The position numbers were made by a program, and so were the translations under genes. A stretch of DNA of 5,610 bases from Clostridiales bacterium (GTDB lineage Bacteria; Bacillota_A; Clostridia; Oscillospirales; Acutalibacteraceae), in contig VSOH01000114.1 of the NCBI GenBank assembly GCA_009774735.1, positions 1 to 5,610 of the forward strand. Reading direction: 5' to 3'. The notes under the pieces are model-generated. The model did no database searches. It saw nothing but the letters and a program-made list of their open reading frames with translations, and had not been told where the DNA came from. Below, one piece after another: positions 1 through 4,979 of the stretch; within the stretch, counting starts at the first letter, position 1, and each line of letters starts with the position of its first letter.

Positions 1-1
1 G

Positions 2-202
2 AATATTTTAGTAGACAACAACTACAATGCCGAATATGAATATAAAAATCATGGATTCAGATATTCCCAGCAACAATTTCCAAGATATTTAACTGCCATG
101 CTTCAGAGCCAAAATCAGAATATGGATTGGATTGAGAACGAGTTTTCTTATGATTTGGAAAGAATATCAGGTGTTGTTGTTATTGATACGAGAGTAAAAT
201 AA
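2..202 (+). CDS. C-terminal end of an unrecognised protein (5' truncated by window edge)
   Basis: An open frame enters from the left edge and runs 66 codons to TAA at 200-202. I do not recognise the family. The visible part is hydrophilic and rich in Asn, Gln, Tyr and Glu (it begins NILVDNNYNAEYEYKNHGF), with no membrane segment, signal or catalytic motif. It ends in a short beta-like stretch, GVVVIDTRVK. There is no start codon context because the 5' part is outside the window. It converges on the minus-strand fragment ending at 257, and no clear terminator lies in the 54-bp gap. Coding status rests on the uninterrupted frame and on amino-acid composition that looks protein-like. It could be a small accessory gene of a mobile element, but nothing in the visible residues proves that. 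Confidence 0.5.
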   Translation, partial: NILVDNNYNAEYEYKNHGFRYSQQQFPRYLTAMLQSQNQNMDWIENEFSYDLERISGVVVIDTRVK

Positions 203-256
203 ATTAATATATTATTCTTTCTGTTGTATATCTTAATAATGGGTGCTTCACTACAC

Positions 257-382
257 CTATCCTGATGACAGGAGCCACCTTCCACCGAAAGAGCATAATA
301 CTCCCTTTGCATATGCAATAGCGTTATTGATATTCTGTTTTTCGTTCCCTGCAAGAGGAGAACAGATATATGCCTTTTCCAT
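257..382 (-). pseudogene. N-terminal fragment of a DUF4406-like (nucleoside 2-deoxyribosyltransferase-fold) protein
   Basis: A 41-codon minus-strand frame starts at ATG 382-380 and ends at TAG 259-257. Its first residues, MEKAYICSPLAGNEKQNI, match the usual start of DUF4406-type proteins (M-K-x-Y-I-C-S-P-x-x-G, then a helix with N-I-x-x-A and A-x-x-Y-A-K). That family has a Rossmann-like fold related to nucleoside 2-deoxyribosyltransferases, and full members are around 100 residues or more. Here similarity stops after about residue 28 (AIAYAKGV), followed by an unrelated tail and a stop, so the piece is almost certainly a truncated relic. Its ATG overlaps the adhesin stop by one base (TAATG), an arrangement typical of translational coupling. 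The purine-rich end of the adhesin gene (GAGGATGAGGAG) would supply the ribosome binding site. Family assignment is from the N-terminal motif only. Confidence 0.5.
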
Positions 383-396
383 TACTCCTCATCCTC

Positions 397-507
397 GTCT
401 TTCTTTGATTTTATCTTGAGAATAACGGCTGCAACAGCACCGCCGATTGCAATAAAGCCGAGTCCGATCCAAAAGCCGTAGTTTCTGTCATCCCCGGTCT
501 TTGGAGT
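397..507 (-). other. Cell-wall sorting signal (TPKTG motif, membrane helix, charged tail)
   Basis: Codons 507-493 encode TPKTG, a variant of the sortase LPXTG motif with Thr for Leu, preceded by a Pro-rich linker (VPVPEKPSTP). It is followed by about 24 mainly hydrophobic residues (NYGFWIGLGFIAIGG, then AVAAVILKI) and the basic-then-acidic tail KSKKDEDEE. This is the standard layout for covalent attachment to peptidoglycan. The motif change may point to a class-specific sortase, but no sortase gene is present in the window. Confidence 0.85.
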
Positions 508-528
508 AGACGGCTTTTCGGGAACAGG

Positions 529-894
529 AACATTAATTTTAACAGTCTGTCCATCATCGTTGATGTCTGTGTGTACTGCAATTTCAACATTATCACGATA
601 AAGAGTTTCAAAAACTACAAGTTCTGTTGTTTCCTTGATTGCACTTGCATCAAAGGTAAATGAAACAGTAACCTTGCCGTTTGATTTTTCGGGCGTGAAT
701 ATTACCTCGCTTGTAACAGGCTTTCCGTCAATCTCAAATGGCTTTCCTGTGGATTTATCCATAAGAGTTCCGACAATCTTGTATTCCTTGCGGGGTGTAA
801 GATTGGTGTATTTTACTGTATCATCAATCGTGATTTCACCTTTGGCTGTGATTTCCTTTTTGCCATTAGCCTTTGCAGTTGTCTTGATTTCAGG
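529..894 (-). repeat. VaFE / T-Q ester-bond repeat 2 (C-terminal copy)
   Basis: A 122-codon unit begins PEIKTTAKANGKKE and ends near GQTVKINVP. It carries the family landmarks: KTTA at the start, DTVKYTNLTPRKEY, GTLMDKSTGKPF, the VVFETLY strand that gives the family its name, and H-x-D-I-x-D-x-G-Q-T-V. In this family a Thr and a Gln form an intramolecular ester bond; the KTTA Thr and the GQTV Gln are the likely partners, by position. Confidence 0.85.
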
Positions 895-1260
895 CACTTT
901 AACTTTAACAGTCTGACCTTCATCTTCGATATCGGCATGAACAACAAGCTCTGTTCCGTCTTTGTATAATGACTCAAATACTACAATATCTGTATCAGCC
1001 TTGATATACTTAGAATCAAAGGTAAATTCAACTGTTGCCGTTCCGCTTGGCTCTGTCGGAATAAAGGTTGTAGTAGTCGTTATGGTTTCGCCATTGATAA
1101 CAAATTCTTTGCCTGTTGATTTATCCAACAATGTTCCCTTGAGTACATATTCTTTGTTAGGAATAAGGTGCTGATATTCTACTATATCAACAAGTGTGAA
1201 TGTTTCGTCTGCGAATACTTCCTTTTCTTCATTGATAGTTGCAGTAGTCTTGAGTTCCGG
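895..1260 (-). repeat. VaFE / T-Q ester-bond repeat 1
   Basis: This tandem partner of the repeat at 529-894 has exactly the same length (122 codons). It begins PELKTTATINEEKE and includes DIVEYQHLIPNKEY, GTLLDKSTGKEF, VVFESLY and HADIEDEGQTVKV. The frame is open throughout and the landmark residues are all kept, so this part shows no decay although it lies downstream of the stop at 1459-1461. Confidence 0.85.
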
Positions 1261-1458
1261 AATTTGGTCATTAACTGCTGTAATTTCAATAATCTGTTCA
1301 TTCTTGGATACAGTTACATGATGAATGTCATCGGTTGGAAGATAGTTTTCAGCAGGCTGTAATTCCTTTACAATCCAATCACCAAATGGGATATTATCGA
1401 AAATAAAAATGCCGTTCTCATCTGTTTCTGCAGTAAGAATGGCATTGTCTTTTGTGTA

Positions 1459-1461
1459 TTA
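1459..1461 (-). other. In-frame TAA interrupting the adhesin gene
   Basis: On the minus strand the codons read GAC GAA ACA TAA TAC ACA AAA. SpaA homology is continuous across the stop: GALFGLFRLDET before it and YTKDNAILTAETDENG after it, without a change of frame. One substitution from GAA, CAA or AAA would create it; Glu or Lys is common at this site in SpaA modules. The simplest reading is a nonsense mutation in a gene no longer under selection. Confidence 0.85.
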
Positions 1462-2087
1462 TGTTTCGTCTAATCTGAACAAGCCGAATAAAGCTCCTTC
1501 AATTGTTTCCTTTGTTTCACGGTCAATCTTTAAGCCTTTGATTGTTCCGTATATCAGCTTATTCTCAATAATCTGACCAGAATTAAGGTCAATTTTGATT
1601 GTCTTAACACTCTGTCCTTTATATGCTGTATTAAAGGTATATCGGGTATTTGAAAGGATATAGTGATTGTCTGTTGCCATTTCCTTTGCGTAGAACTTAT
1701 AGCCAATCGGCAAGTCGCAGTTAAATGCTAATTTGCCGTTTTCATCACAGTAGCCATAAGTGATTAAAGCATTCTTTGGAATTGTTTTTCCGTCTGCTGC
1801 CTTAATGTTTTCATCAGCATAGATACCGAACTGAACAGATAAGATTCTGCATTACCGTTTGCATCGGTTTTGACATTGTAAGTCTTGCCGTTTCCCTTAA
1901 CAGTGAATGGGATATTCTTAATGATTTCATCTTCTGATGTTTTGCTGATTTTGAGGTTGCCGACAGCAGTTTTCACATAAAATGATGCTGATACGGGATC
2001 GGTTAATCTTCCGACTAATGATTGATTATAATTCTGATTCGGCGGAACAAAACCTATATTCAAATCCGTTTCTGTTCTCATTCAATA

Positions 2088-2094
2088 CTCCTTT
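2088..2094 (-). promoter_or_regulatory. Ribosome binding site for the adhesin fragment start
   Basis: AAAGGAG on the minus strand lies 6 bases before ATG 2081-2079, and an in-frame TGA directly precedes the ATG. This makes ATG 2081 a believable translation start even though the encoded N-terminus has no signal peptide. Confidence 0.6.
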
Positions 2095-2114
2095 CTGAAA
2101 ATGGGTAAGAAATA

Positions 2115-2138
2115 AGCAGATAGAAATTTCCATCTGCT
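2115..2138. repeat. 24-bp near-perfect inverted repeat in the adhesin leader
   Basis: Arms AGCAGATAGAAA and TTTCCATCTGCT are reverse complements with a single mismatch. In a minus-strand transcript that mismatch is a G-U pair, so the RNA could fold into a hairpin of about 10 bp with a 4-base loop. It lies 34 bases upstream of the adhesin ATG. There is no T-run after it on either strand, so an operator or leader hairpin is more likely than a terminator. Confidence 0.6.
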
Positions 2139-2201
2139 ATAAATATGAAATATATGATAGGGGAGCGAATCTGTGATTAATTCCTTTATCTTTTATACTA
2201 T

Positions 2202-2244
2202 AAAAAATGCACCTGAACTATGGATAGTGAGGTGCGTTTTTTTT
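2202..2244. terminator. Bidirectional rho-independent terminator
   Basis: GCACCT (2209-2214) pairs with AGGTGC (2230-2235), with an inner CTAT/ATAG stem. It is preceded by six A and followed by G plus eight T on the plus strand, so a T-tract follows the stem in both directions. On the minus strand it is well placed to end the SASP transcript coming from the right. On the plus strand no obvious gene reads into it. Confidence 0.85.
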
Positions 2245-2283
2245 GACTTTTGGGTTATGTATCGGCTTGCTTTTATGTTTTTA

Positions 2284-2301
2284 ATGTAATTGAACACCTA
2301 C
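2284..2301. repeat. Imperfect 18-bp direct repeat, left copy
   Basis: ATGTAATTGAACACCTAC matches 15 of 18 bases of the copy at 2361-2378, exactly 77 bp away. On the minus strand it would read VGVQL, resembling the SASP segment EVGV-x-L, so it may be a second SASP-derived scrap rather than a mobile-element end. Confidence 0.5.
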
Positions 2302-2348
2302 ATAGCTATTTTTGAAGTTGTCAATAAATGGCTAACTTTCAGCATTTT

Positions 2349-2453
2349 TCATTTTTTTAGATGTGTTTGGACACCTACCTCGGCAGCAGCTTCCATCTTG
2401 AATCTGTTGAGAGCTTCCTTAGCCTCTGGTACTACGTTTTTGTTGCTTGACAT
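2349..2453 (-). pseudogene. Truncated alpha/beta-type small acid-soluble spore protein (SASP)
   Basis: A 34-codon minus-strand frame starts at ATG 2453-2451 and ends at TGA 2351-2349. Residues 1-28 (MSSNKNVVPEAKEALNRFKM, then EAAAEVGV) match the N-terminal half of alpha/beta SASPs, including the hallmark PEAK-x-A-L and the E-x-G-V segment at the germination-protease region. Family members are about 60-90 residues and continue into a conserved Gly-rich DNA-binding half (the SR-x-NG-x-VGG type), which is absent; instead QTHLKK and a stop follow. The wild-type protein coats spore DNA and protects it from UV and heat. A good ribosome binding site and a downstream terminator (2202-2244) remain, so the gene was probably once functional. 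Without the C-terminal half DNA binding is unlikely. It implies a spore-forming ancestor. Confidence 0.75.
2361..2378. repeat. Imperfect 18-bp direct repeat, right copy, at the SASP break point
   Basis: ATGTGTTTGGACACCTAC differs from the left copy at three positions. It spans the exact point where similarity of the minus-strand SASP fragment to its family stops (EVGV, then QTHLKK and stop), so the repeat and the gene break coincide. Confidence 0.5.
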
Positions 2454-2460
2454 TTAAATA

Positions 2461-2467
2461 CACCTCT
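2461..2467 (-). promoter_or_regulatory. Ribosome binding site of the SASP fragment
   Basis: AGAGGTG on the minus strand sits 7 bases before ATG 2453-2451, which fixes the SASP start. I could not place a convincing sigma-G promoter upstream; TGAGAA/CATCATT around 2490-2520 is only a weak match. Confidence 0.6.
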
Positions 2468-2478
2468 TTTTCTGTTTA

Positions 2479-2530
2479 TTGCAAATGTGAATAATGATGG
2501 TTTGAAAACAATCATTTCTCACACTTGCAA
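2479..2530. repeat. 52-bp near-palindrome upstream of the SASP fragment
   Basis: The outer arms TTGCAAATGTGA and TCACACTTGCAA match with one mismatch. After a 3-base interruption, the inner arms ATGATGGTTT and AAACAATCAT also match with one mismatch, around a 2-base centre. In all, 21 of 25 positions pair. No T-run follows on either side, so it is not a standard terminator. It could be a long leader hairpin, an operator, or a small MITE-like remnant. Confidence 0.65.
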
Positions 2531-2620
2531 GTATAGTTTATGAAGTGTATTCGATTTTACAATTGAAAAATTTTAACAATTAAAAACTCTAAAATTTTGA
2601 TATTTCTATGAGTCAGATCG

Positions 2621-2831
2621 TTACATTTTTCTTGCTTTGCAAAGTATATGGATTAAGGTTTCTGAAAAAATAGCAGTTGCACAGCAGCAAATATCAAATA
2701 TTAATTTTGACAAATCGAAATCAATAAAGCCAAATTTTTTCGTCTGTCAGAATATTTTCGCGAGTCAAATCTCTATGGATAATCTGATTTGGAAGCTTTG
2801 GTGAATTCATTTGTGCTAAGTTTTTTAAAAT
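2621..2831 (-). pseudogene. Frameshifted internal fragment of an APH-type phosphotransferase
   Basis: Minus-strand reading gives ILKNLAQMNSPKLP then NQIIHRDLTRENILTDEK, ending at TGA 2723-2721. A second frame gives KFGFIDFDLSKLIFDICCCA and runs to TAA 2623-2621. Together they form the catalytic core of the APH/choline-kinase-like phosphotransferase fold: the catalytic-loop H-R-D-x-x-x-x-N (HRD at 2777-2769) and the metal-binding D-F-D motif (within 2728-2708), followed by the usual downstream I-F-D-x-C-x-x-A helix. Removing one A from the six-A run (T-run 2735-2740 on the plus strand) restores one frame across both. The N-terminal lobe is missing: its place is taken by the promoter of the sigma operon, and an in-frame TAA at 2834-2832 closes the frame. 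The substrate of such enzymes (aminoglycoside, small alcohol, other) cannot be told from this piece. Confidence 0.65.
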
Positions 2832-2834
2832 TTA

Positions 2835-2863
2835 TTGTAACAAACTGCCGAAAAATTTATACT
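2835..2863 (+). promoter_or_regulatory. Sigma-A-type promoter of the ECF sigma operon
   Basis: -35 TTGTAA (2835-2840) and -10 TATACT (2858-2863) are separated by exactly 17 bp. They match consensus at 4/6 and 5/6 positions. The expected start near 2870 leaves a leader of under 20 bases containing the ribosome binding site. GTAAC within the -35 region is also reminiscent of ECF -35 AAC motifs, so added autoregulation is possible but not shown. Confidence 0.65.
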
Positions 2864-2873
2864 TACATTATAC

Positions 2874-2880
2874 GAGGAGG
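2874..2880 (+). promoter_or_regulatory. Ribosome binding site deciding the sigma factor start
   Basis: GAGGAGG followed by a 7-base spacer precedes ATG 2888. This favours 2888 over the TTG at 2789, which lies upstream of the promoter. Confidence 0.85.
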
Positions 2881-2887
2881 TAGAAGG

Positions 2888-3400
2888 ATGAATGAAAAGG
2901 AACTTGTTCTGATGGCGAAAGACGGAAATGTCAAAGCCTTCTGCGTATTGTATGACCGATATAAAAAGAAACTTTACAATTATGCATACTACAAGCTGGG
3001 AAATGCAGAGGATGCGCAGGATGTTGTTCAGGATTGTGTAATGACAGCCTTTGAAAGTATGCACCGGCTTAAAAAGAATGATGCCTTTCAACCATGGATT
3101 TTCAGAATATTATACTGTGGTTGTACTGCAATGATTAAGGAGCAGATACAAAAAAGGAATATTGACGATATTGAAGATTACAGAAATATTTCTTCGCTTG
3201 ACAATGAGCTTACAATAGAGCGTGAGGAGCTTAAAGCGGCACTCGGTATTCTGAGTGAGGATGAGAAGAATATTGTCCTTCTGTCTGTTGTTGCAGGTCT
3301 GCAGAGCAAGGAGATAGCTAAAATCAGCGGTTATTCAGCAGGAAATGTTCGGCAGAAGCTCAGCAGAAGTCTTGCCAAAATGAAAAGATATTTGGATTAA
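2888..3400 (+). CDS. ECF-type RNA polymerase sigma factor (sigma-70 family)
   Basis: 170 residues, the normal size for an ECF sigma factor, which has only regions 2 and 4. Region 2 spans about residues 8-90: the core-binding helix around DRYKKKLYNYAYYKLG, the typical acidic AEDAQDVVQDCVMTAF (40-55), and F-x-PWIFRILYCGC (67-79), where -10 recognition and melting residues lie. A short acidic linker (91-110) follows. Region 4 spans about 111-168, with LSEDEKNIVLLSVVAGLQSK and a helix-turn-helix, EIAKISGYSAGNVRQKLSRS, for -35 contact. ATG 2888 has a strong ribosome binding site, and the longer frame from TTG 2789 would start upstream of the promoter. The gene is followed after 14 bp by a membrane beta-propeller protein whose ribosome binding site begins inside this gene's stop codon. 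This is the classic layout of a sigma factor with its cognate anti-sigma factor. The target regulon is unknown. Confidence 0.92.
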   Translation: MNEKELVLMAKDGNVKAFCVLYDRYKKKLYNYAYYKLGNAEDAQDVVQDCVMTAFESMHRLKKNDAFQPWIFRILYCGCTAMIKEQIQKRNIDDIEDYRNISSLDNELTIEREELKAALGILSEDEKNIVLLSVVAGLQSKEIAKISGYSAGNVRQKLSRSLAKMKRYLD

Positions 3401-3406
3401 AGGAGG
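3399..3406 (+). promoter_or_regulatory. Ribosome binding site of the beta-propeller gene, overlapping the sigma stop codon
   Basis: AAAGGAGG shares two bases with TAA 3398-3400 and sits 8 bases before ATG 3415. The overlap suggests translational coupling, so sigma factor and membrane partner would be made in linked amounts. Confidence 0.8.
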
Positions 3407-3414
3407 GCTGGAAG

Positions 3415-4923
3415 ATGAGAAATAATGATTTTGATTTTATTAAAGATAAGTTTGATTATTGCGAAAATGATTTGCCGGTGGATCTTGAAACAAAAAGCAT
3501 AGAATACAAAATCCTAACTGACAGAAAGCACAAAACCATTAAATTCAGACAAAAGAAAAATTACAAGCCTTTGCTAAGTGCTGCTGCTTGTTTTATTATT
3601 GTAATCGGTGTGGTTTTTGCAGCTGCGTTAATGAATATTAATTCAGGTAAAGCTTCTACATTTGCGGATTATGATGAACTGAATACGACAGTAGAACCTC
3701 TTGATAAGGTTATAACAGCAGGTGAGCGAGGCGGCGCGATGAAAACACATAAATATGTTCAGACAGACGGTGTTGAGAATGCTGATGTAATCAAGAGCGA
3801 TGGTGAATATATTTATTATGCTGCTTGGAATGACATTAATAACAATAGCGTATATATTTATAAATCCGGCGAAAATGATAATAAACCTTTAGCTGTTATA
3901 GATGATTTATGTCCCGACGAAACAGCAGAAGGGGATTTATGTGACGTGCGTTGTATATTTGTTTATCACAATCGTCTTGTTGTAAATATAAACAAAAGAA
4001 ATTATATTTTGTCTGAGAAATATGGTCGTGATTTAAGTACAACCATTACTAAGATATATGATATAGCCGACAAATCAGGTCCGCTATTGATGTCAGAGTT
4101 TGAGCAGAGCGGAGAGTATATGTCTGCTAAAATGATAGAAAATATCCTTTACGTTTCCACGAATTACAATGTATCTGACAATCATGTATTGCCGTGGACA
4201 AAAAAAGGCTCGGAAACAGTGTATGCATCTCCCGAAAATATTGCTCGTTTTGAAAATGCACAGGTTGCACAGTATGCTGTAATCAGTGCATATGACGTTG
4301 AAGCTGAGAAAAATGCAGAACAGTTAAAAGCCGTTCTGGGCGGTGATGCAGACATTAAATGCACAAAGGATTCTATTTATATAACTGAATATCCGCAATA
4401 TACACCTGATGGAGAGCTTATTCAGAATGATGACCAAAAGATTATTAAGCTTGATTTGAAAAAAATGAAGTTTTTATATGCCGATAAAGAGGAAATCAGA
4501 CAGCTTTCGGCAGATGTTGAAATTAACAGAGATGAAGCCTTTTCAGGTGTGGTTTATGATATTGGTGATATGTTCCTTTGCATAGGTGAGGATTTGAATA
4601 CTGTTGACAATGAAATGATACTGTATGATAAAAATATGACCGAGCTTGACAGTATGGTGCCTGATTCTATGCAACTGCTTTCACTCAAATTGTTTATGAA
4701 TGAAGATACAGGCGAGTTTGTACTTCCGGTTTATTCGGCTGACAGTGAGCAAAGGTATTATGGTATAGCTGTATTCAGAATAAATAACAACAAAATAGAG
4801 ATGACAAACAGCTTCTTCAGTGACGATTTGCTGATTAACGGCAATTATCATTTTATTATGACAGGTGATGAATTCTATTGCATCGGAGAGGATGAAAAGC
4901 TATACAGCTTTAATTACAGATAA
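3415..4923 (+). CDS. Membrane-anchored beta-propeller protein, probable anti-sigma factor
   Basis: 502 residues. Residues 1-52 are hydrophilic and cytoplasmic by prediction, with a basic end (TDRKHKTIKFRQKKNYK). One membrane helix follows at about 54-74 (LLSAAACFIIVIGVVFAAAL); the rest is outside. Near residues 114-135, YVQTDGVENADVIKSDG with EYIYY is the signature opening of the secreted beta-propeller family (Pfam Beta_propel type, consensus V-Q-V-x-G-V-D-E-A-D-x-V-K-T-D-G). Repeated strand units follow to the end (for example GDMFLCIGEDLN, GDEFYCIGEDEKLYSFNY). Homologues commonly sit beside ECF sigma genes. By inference, the N-terminal tail holds the sigma factor at the membrane and the propeller senses an outside ligand or partner. 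I see no zinc-binding H-x3-C-x2-C anti-sigma motif, so sigma binding would use another fold. There is no lipobox or sortase motif, and the gene looks intact. Confidence 0.85.
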   Translation: MRNNDFDFIKDKFDYCENDLPVDLETKSIEYKILTDRKHKTIKFRQKKNYKPLLSAAACFIIVIGVVFAAALMNINSGKASTFADYDELNTTVEPLDKVITAGERGGAMKTHKYVQTDGVENADVIKSDGEYIYYAAWNDINNNSVYIYKSGENDNKPLAVIDDLCPDETAEGDLCDVRCIFVYHNRLVVNINKRNYILSEKYGRDLSTTITKIYDIADKSGPLLMSEFEQSGEYMSAKMIENILYVSTNYNVSDNHVLPWTKKGSETVYASPENIARFENAQVAQYAVISAYDVEAEKNAEQLKAVLGGDADIKCTKDSIYITEYPQYTPDGELIQNDDQKIIKLDLKKMKFLYADKEEIRQLSADVEINRDEAFSGVVYDIGDMFLCIGEDLNTVDNEMILYDKNMTELDSMVPDSMQLLSLKLFMNEDTGEFVLPVYSADSEQRYYGIAVFRINNNKIEMTNSFFSDDLLINGNYHFIMTGDEFYCIGEDEKLYSFNYR

Positions 4924-4928
4924 TATAT

Positions 4929-4960
4929 GAATGGCTCAGCAAGTATTTGCTGAGCCATTC
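4929..4960. terminator. Perfect hairpin between convergent genes
   Basis: GAATGGCTCAGCAA (4929-4942), loop GTAT, and TTGCTGAGCCATTC (4947-4960) form a perfect 14-bp stem starting 5 bases after the beta-propeller stop. The following plus-strand sequence (GTGCTTTGTT) is only weakly T-rich. The stem is strong enough and the position right for a terminator, possibly serving both converging genes. Confidence 0.75.
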
Positions 4961-4979
4961 GTGCTTTGTTCACGCTGTT

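Larger units (their letters stand above)
382..2081 (-). pseudogene. Decayed sortase-anchored SpaA/VaFE-repeat surface adhesin
   Basis: This is a cell-wall protein gene in three pieces. Piece 1 (2081 to about 1850) opens with MRTETDLNIGF and holds the start of a SpaA-like module (VGNLKISKTSED). The frame then shifts. Piece 2 (about 1850 to 1459) continues with a SpaA module (SVQFGIYADENIKAADG) and the start of another (GALFGLFRLDET), ending at TAA 1461-1459. Piece 3 resumes in the same frame directly after that stop (YTKDNAILTAETDENG), completes the SpaA module, and runs through two VaFE/T-Q ester-bond repeats to a TPKTG sorting motif, membrane helix and charged tail (KSKKDEDEE). Such proteins are exported, cross-linked to the wall by sortase and stiffened by internal ester bonds, and they act in adhesion or as pilins. 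Here there is no signal peptide, so export of piece 1 is unlikely. A GTG or TTG restart inside piece 3 cannot be excluded but would also lack a signal. Sequencing error is an alternative for either lesion. Confidence 0.82.

Noticed and set aside
203..256. Terminator between the left-edge gene and the DUF4406-like fragment
   Set aside because: Only AT-rich sequence with a short self-complementary TAATATATTA; no GC stem with T-run.
148..354. Minus-strand frame with REYYALSVEGGSCHQDR, alternative to the DUF4406-like fragment
   Set aside because: Its first part overlaps the recognised MEKAYICSP frame out of phase, it begins at a TTG with no ribosome binding site, and I recognise no family. The 257-300 part does form a small TCCTG/CAGGA stem, too short to call.
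635..1362. Plus-strand open frames opposite the adhesin
   Set aside because: They are antisense shadows of a repetitive, Thr/Val-rich coding region, with no ribosome binding sites or family features.
1459..1461. Programmed recoding or readthrough of TAA in the adhesin
   Set aside because: No special downstream structure is evident, TAA is the least leaky stop, and a separate frameshift in the same gene makes simple decay more likely.
2284..2378. Two repeat units as a minimal CRISPR array
   Set aside because: Only two imperfect 18-bp units, 59 bp between them, no palindromic repeat, and one overlaps coding sequence.
2545..2600. AT-rich direct repeat TTTTACAATT / TTTTAACAATT
   Set aside because: Short, low-complexity AT sequence in which such matches arise by chance.
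2789..2887. Longer sigma factor start at TTG 2789
   Set aside because: It would begin upstream of the promoter and inside the antisense kinase relic, while ATG 2888 has a strong ribosome binding site and gives the normal family length.
2825..3091. Minus-strand frame opposite the sigma factor
   Set aside because: Fully antisense to a clear sigma-70 region 2; no motif or start signal.
4182..4364. Minus-strand frame opposite the beta-propeller gene
   Set aside because: Short antisense shadow without a ribosome binding site or recognisable domain.
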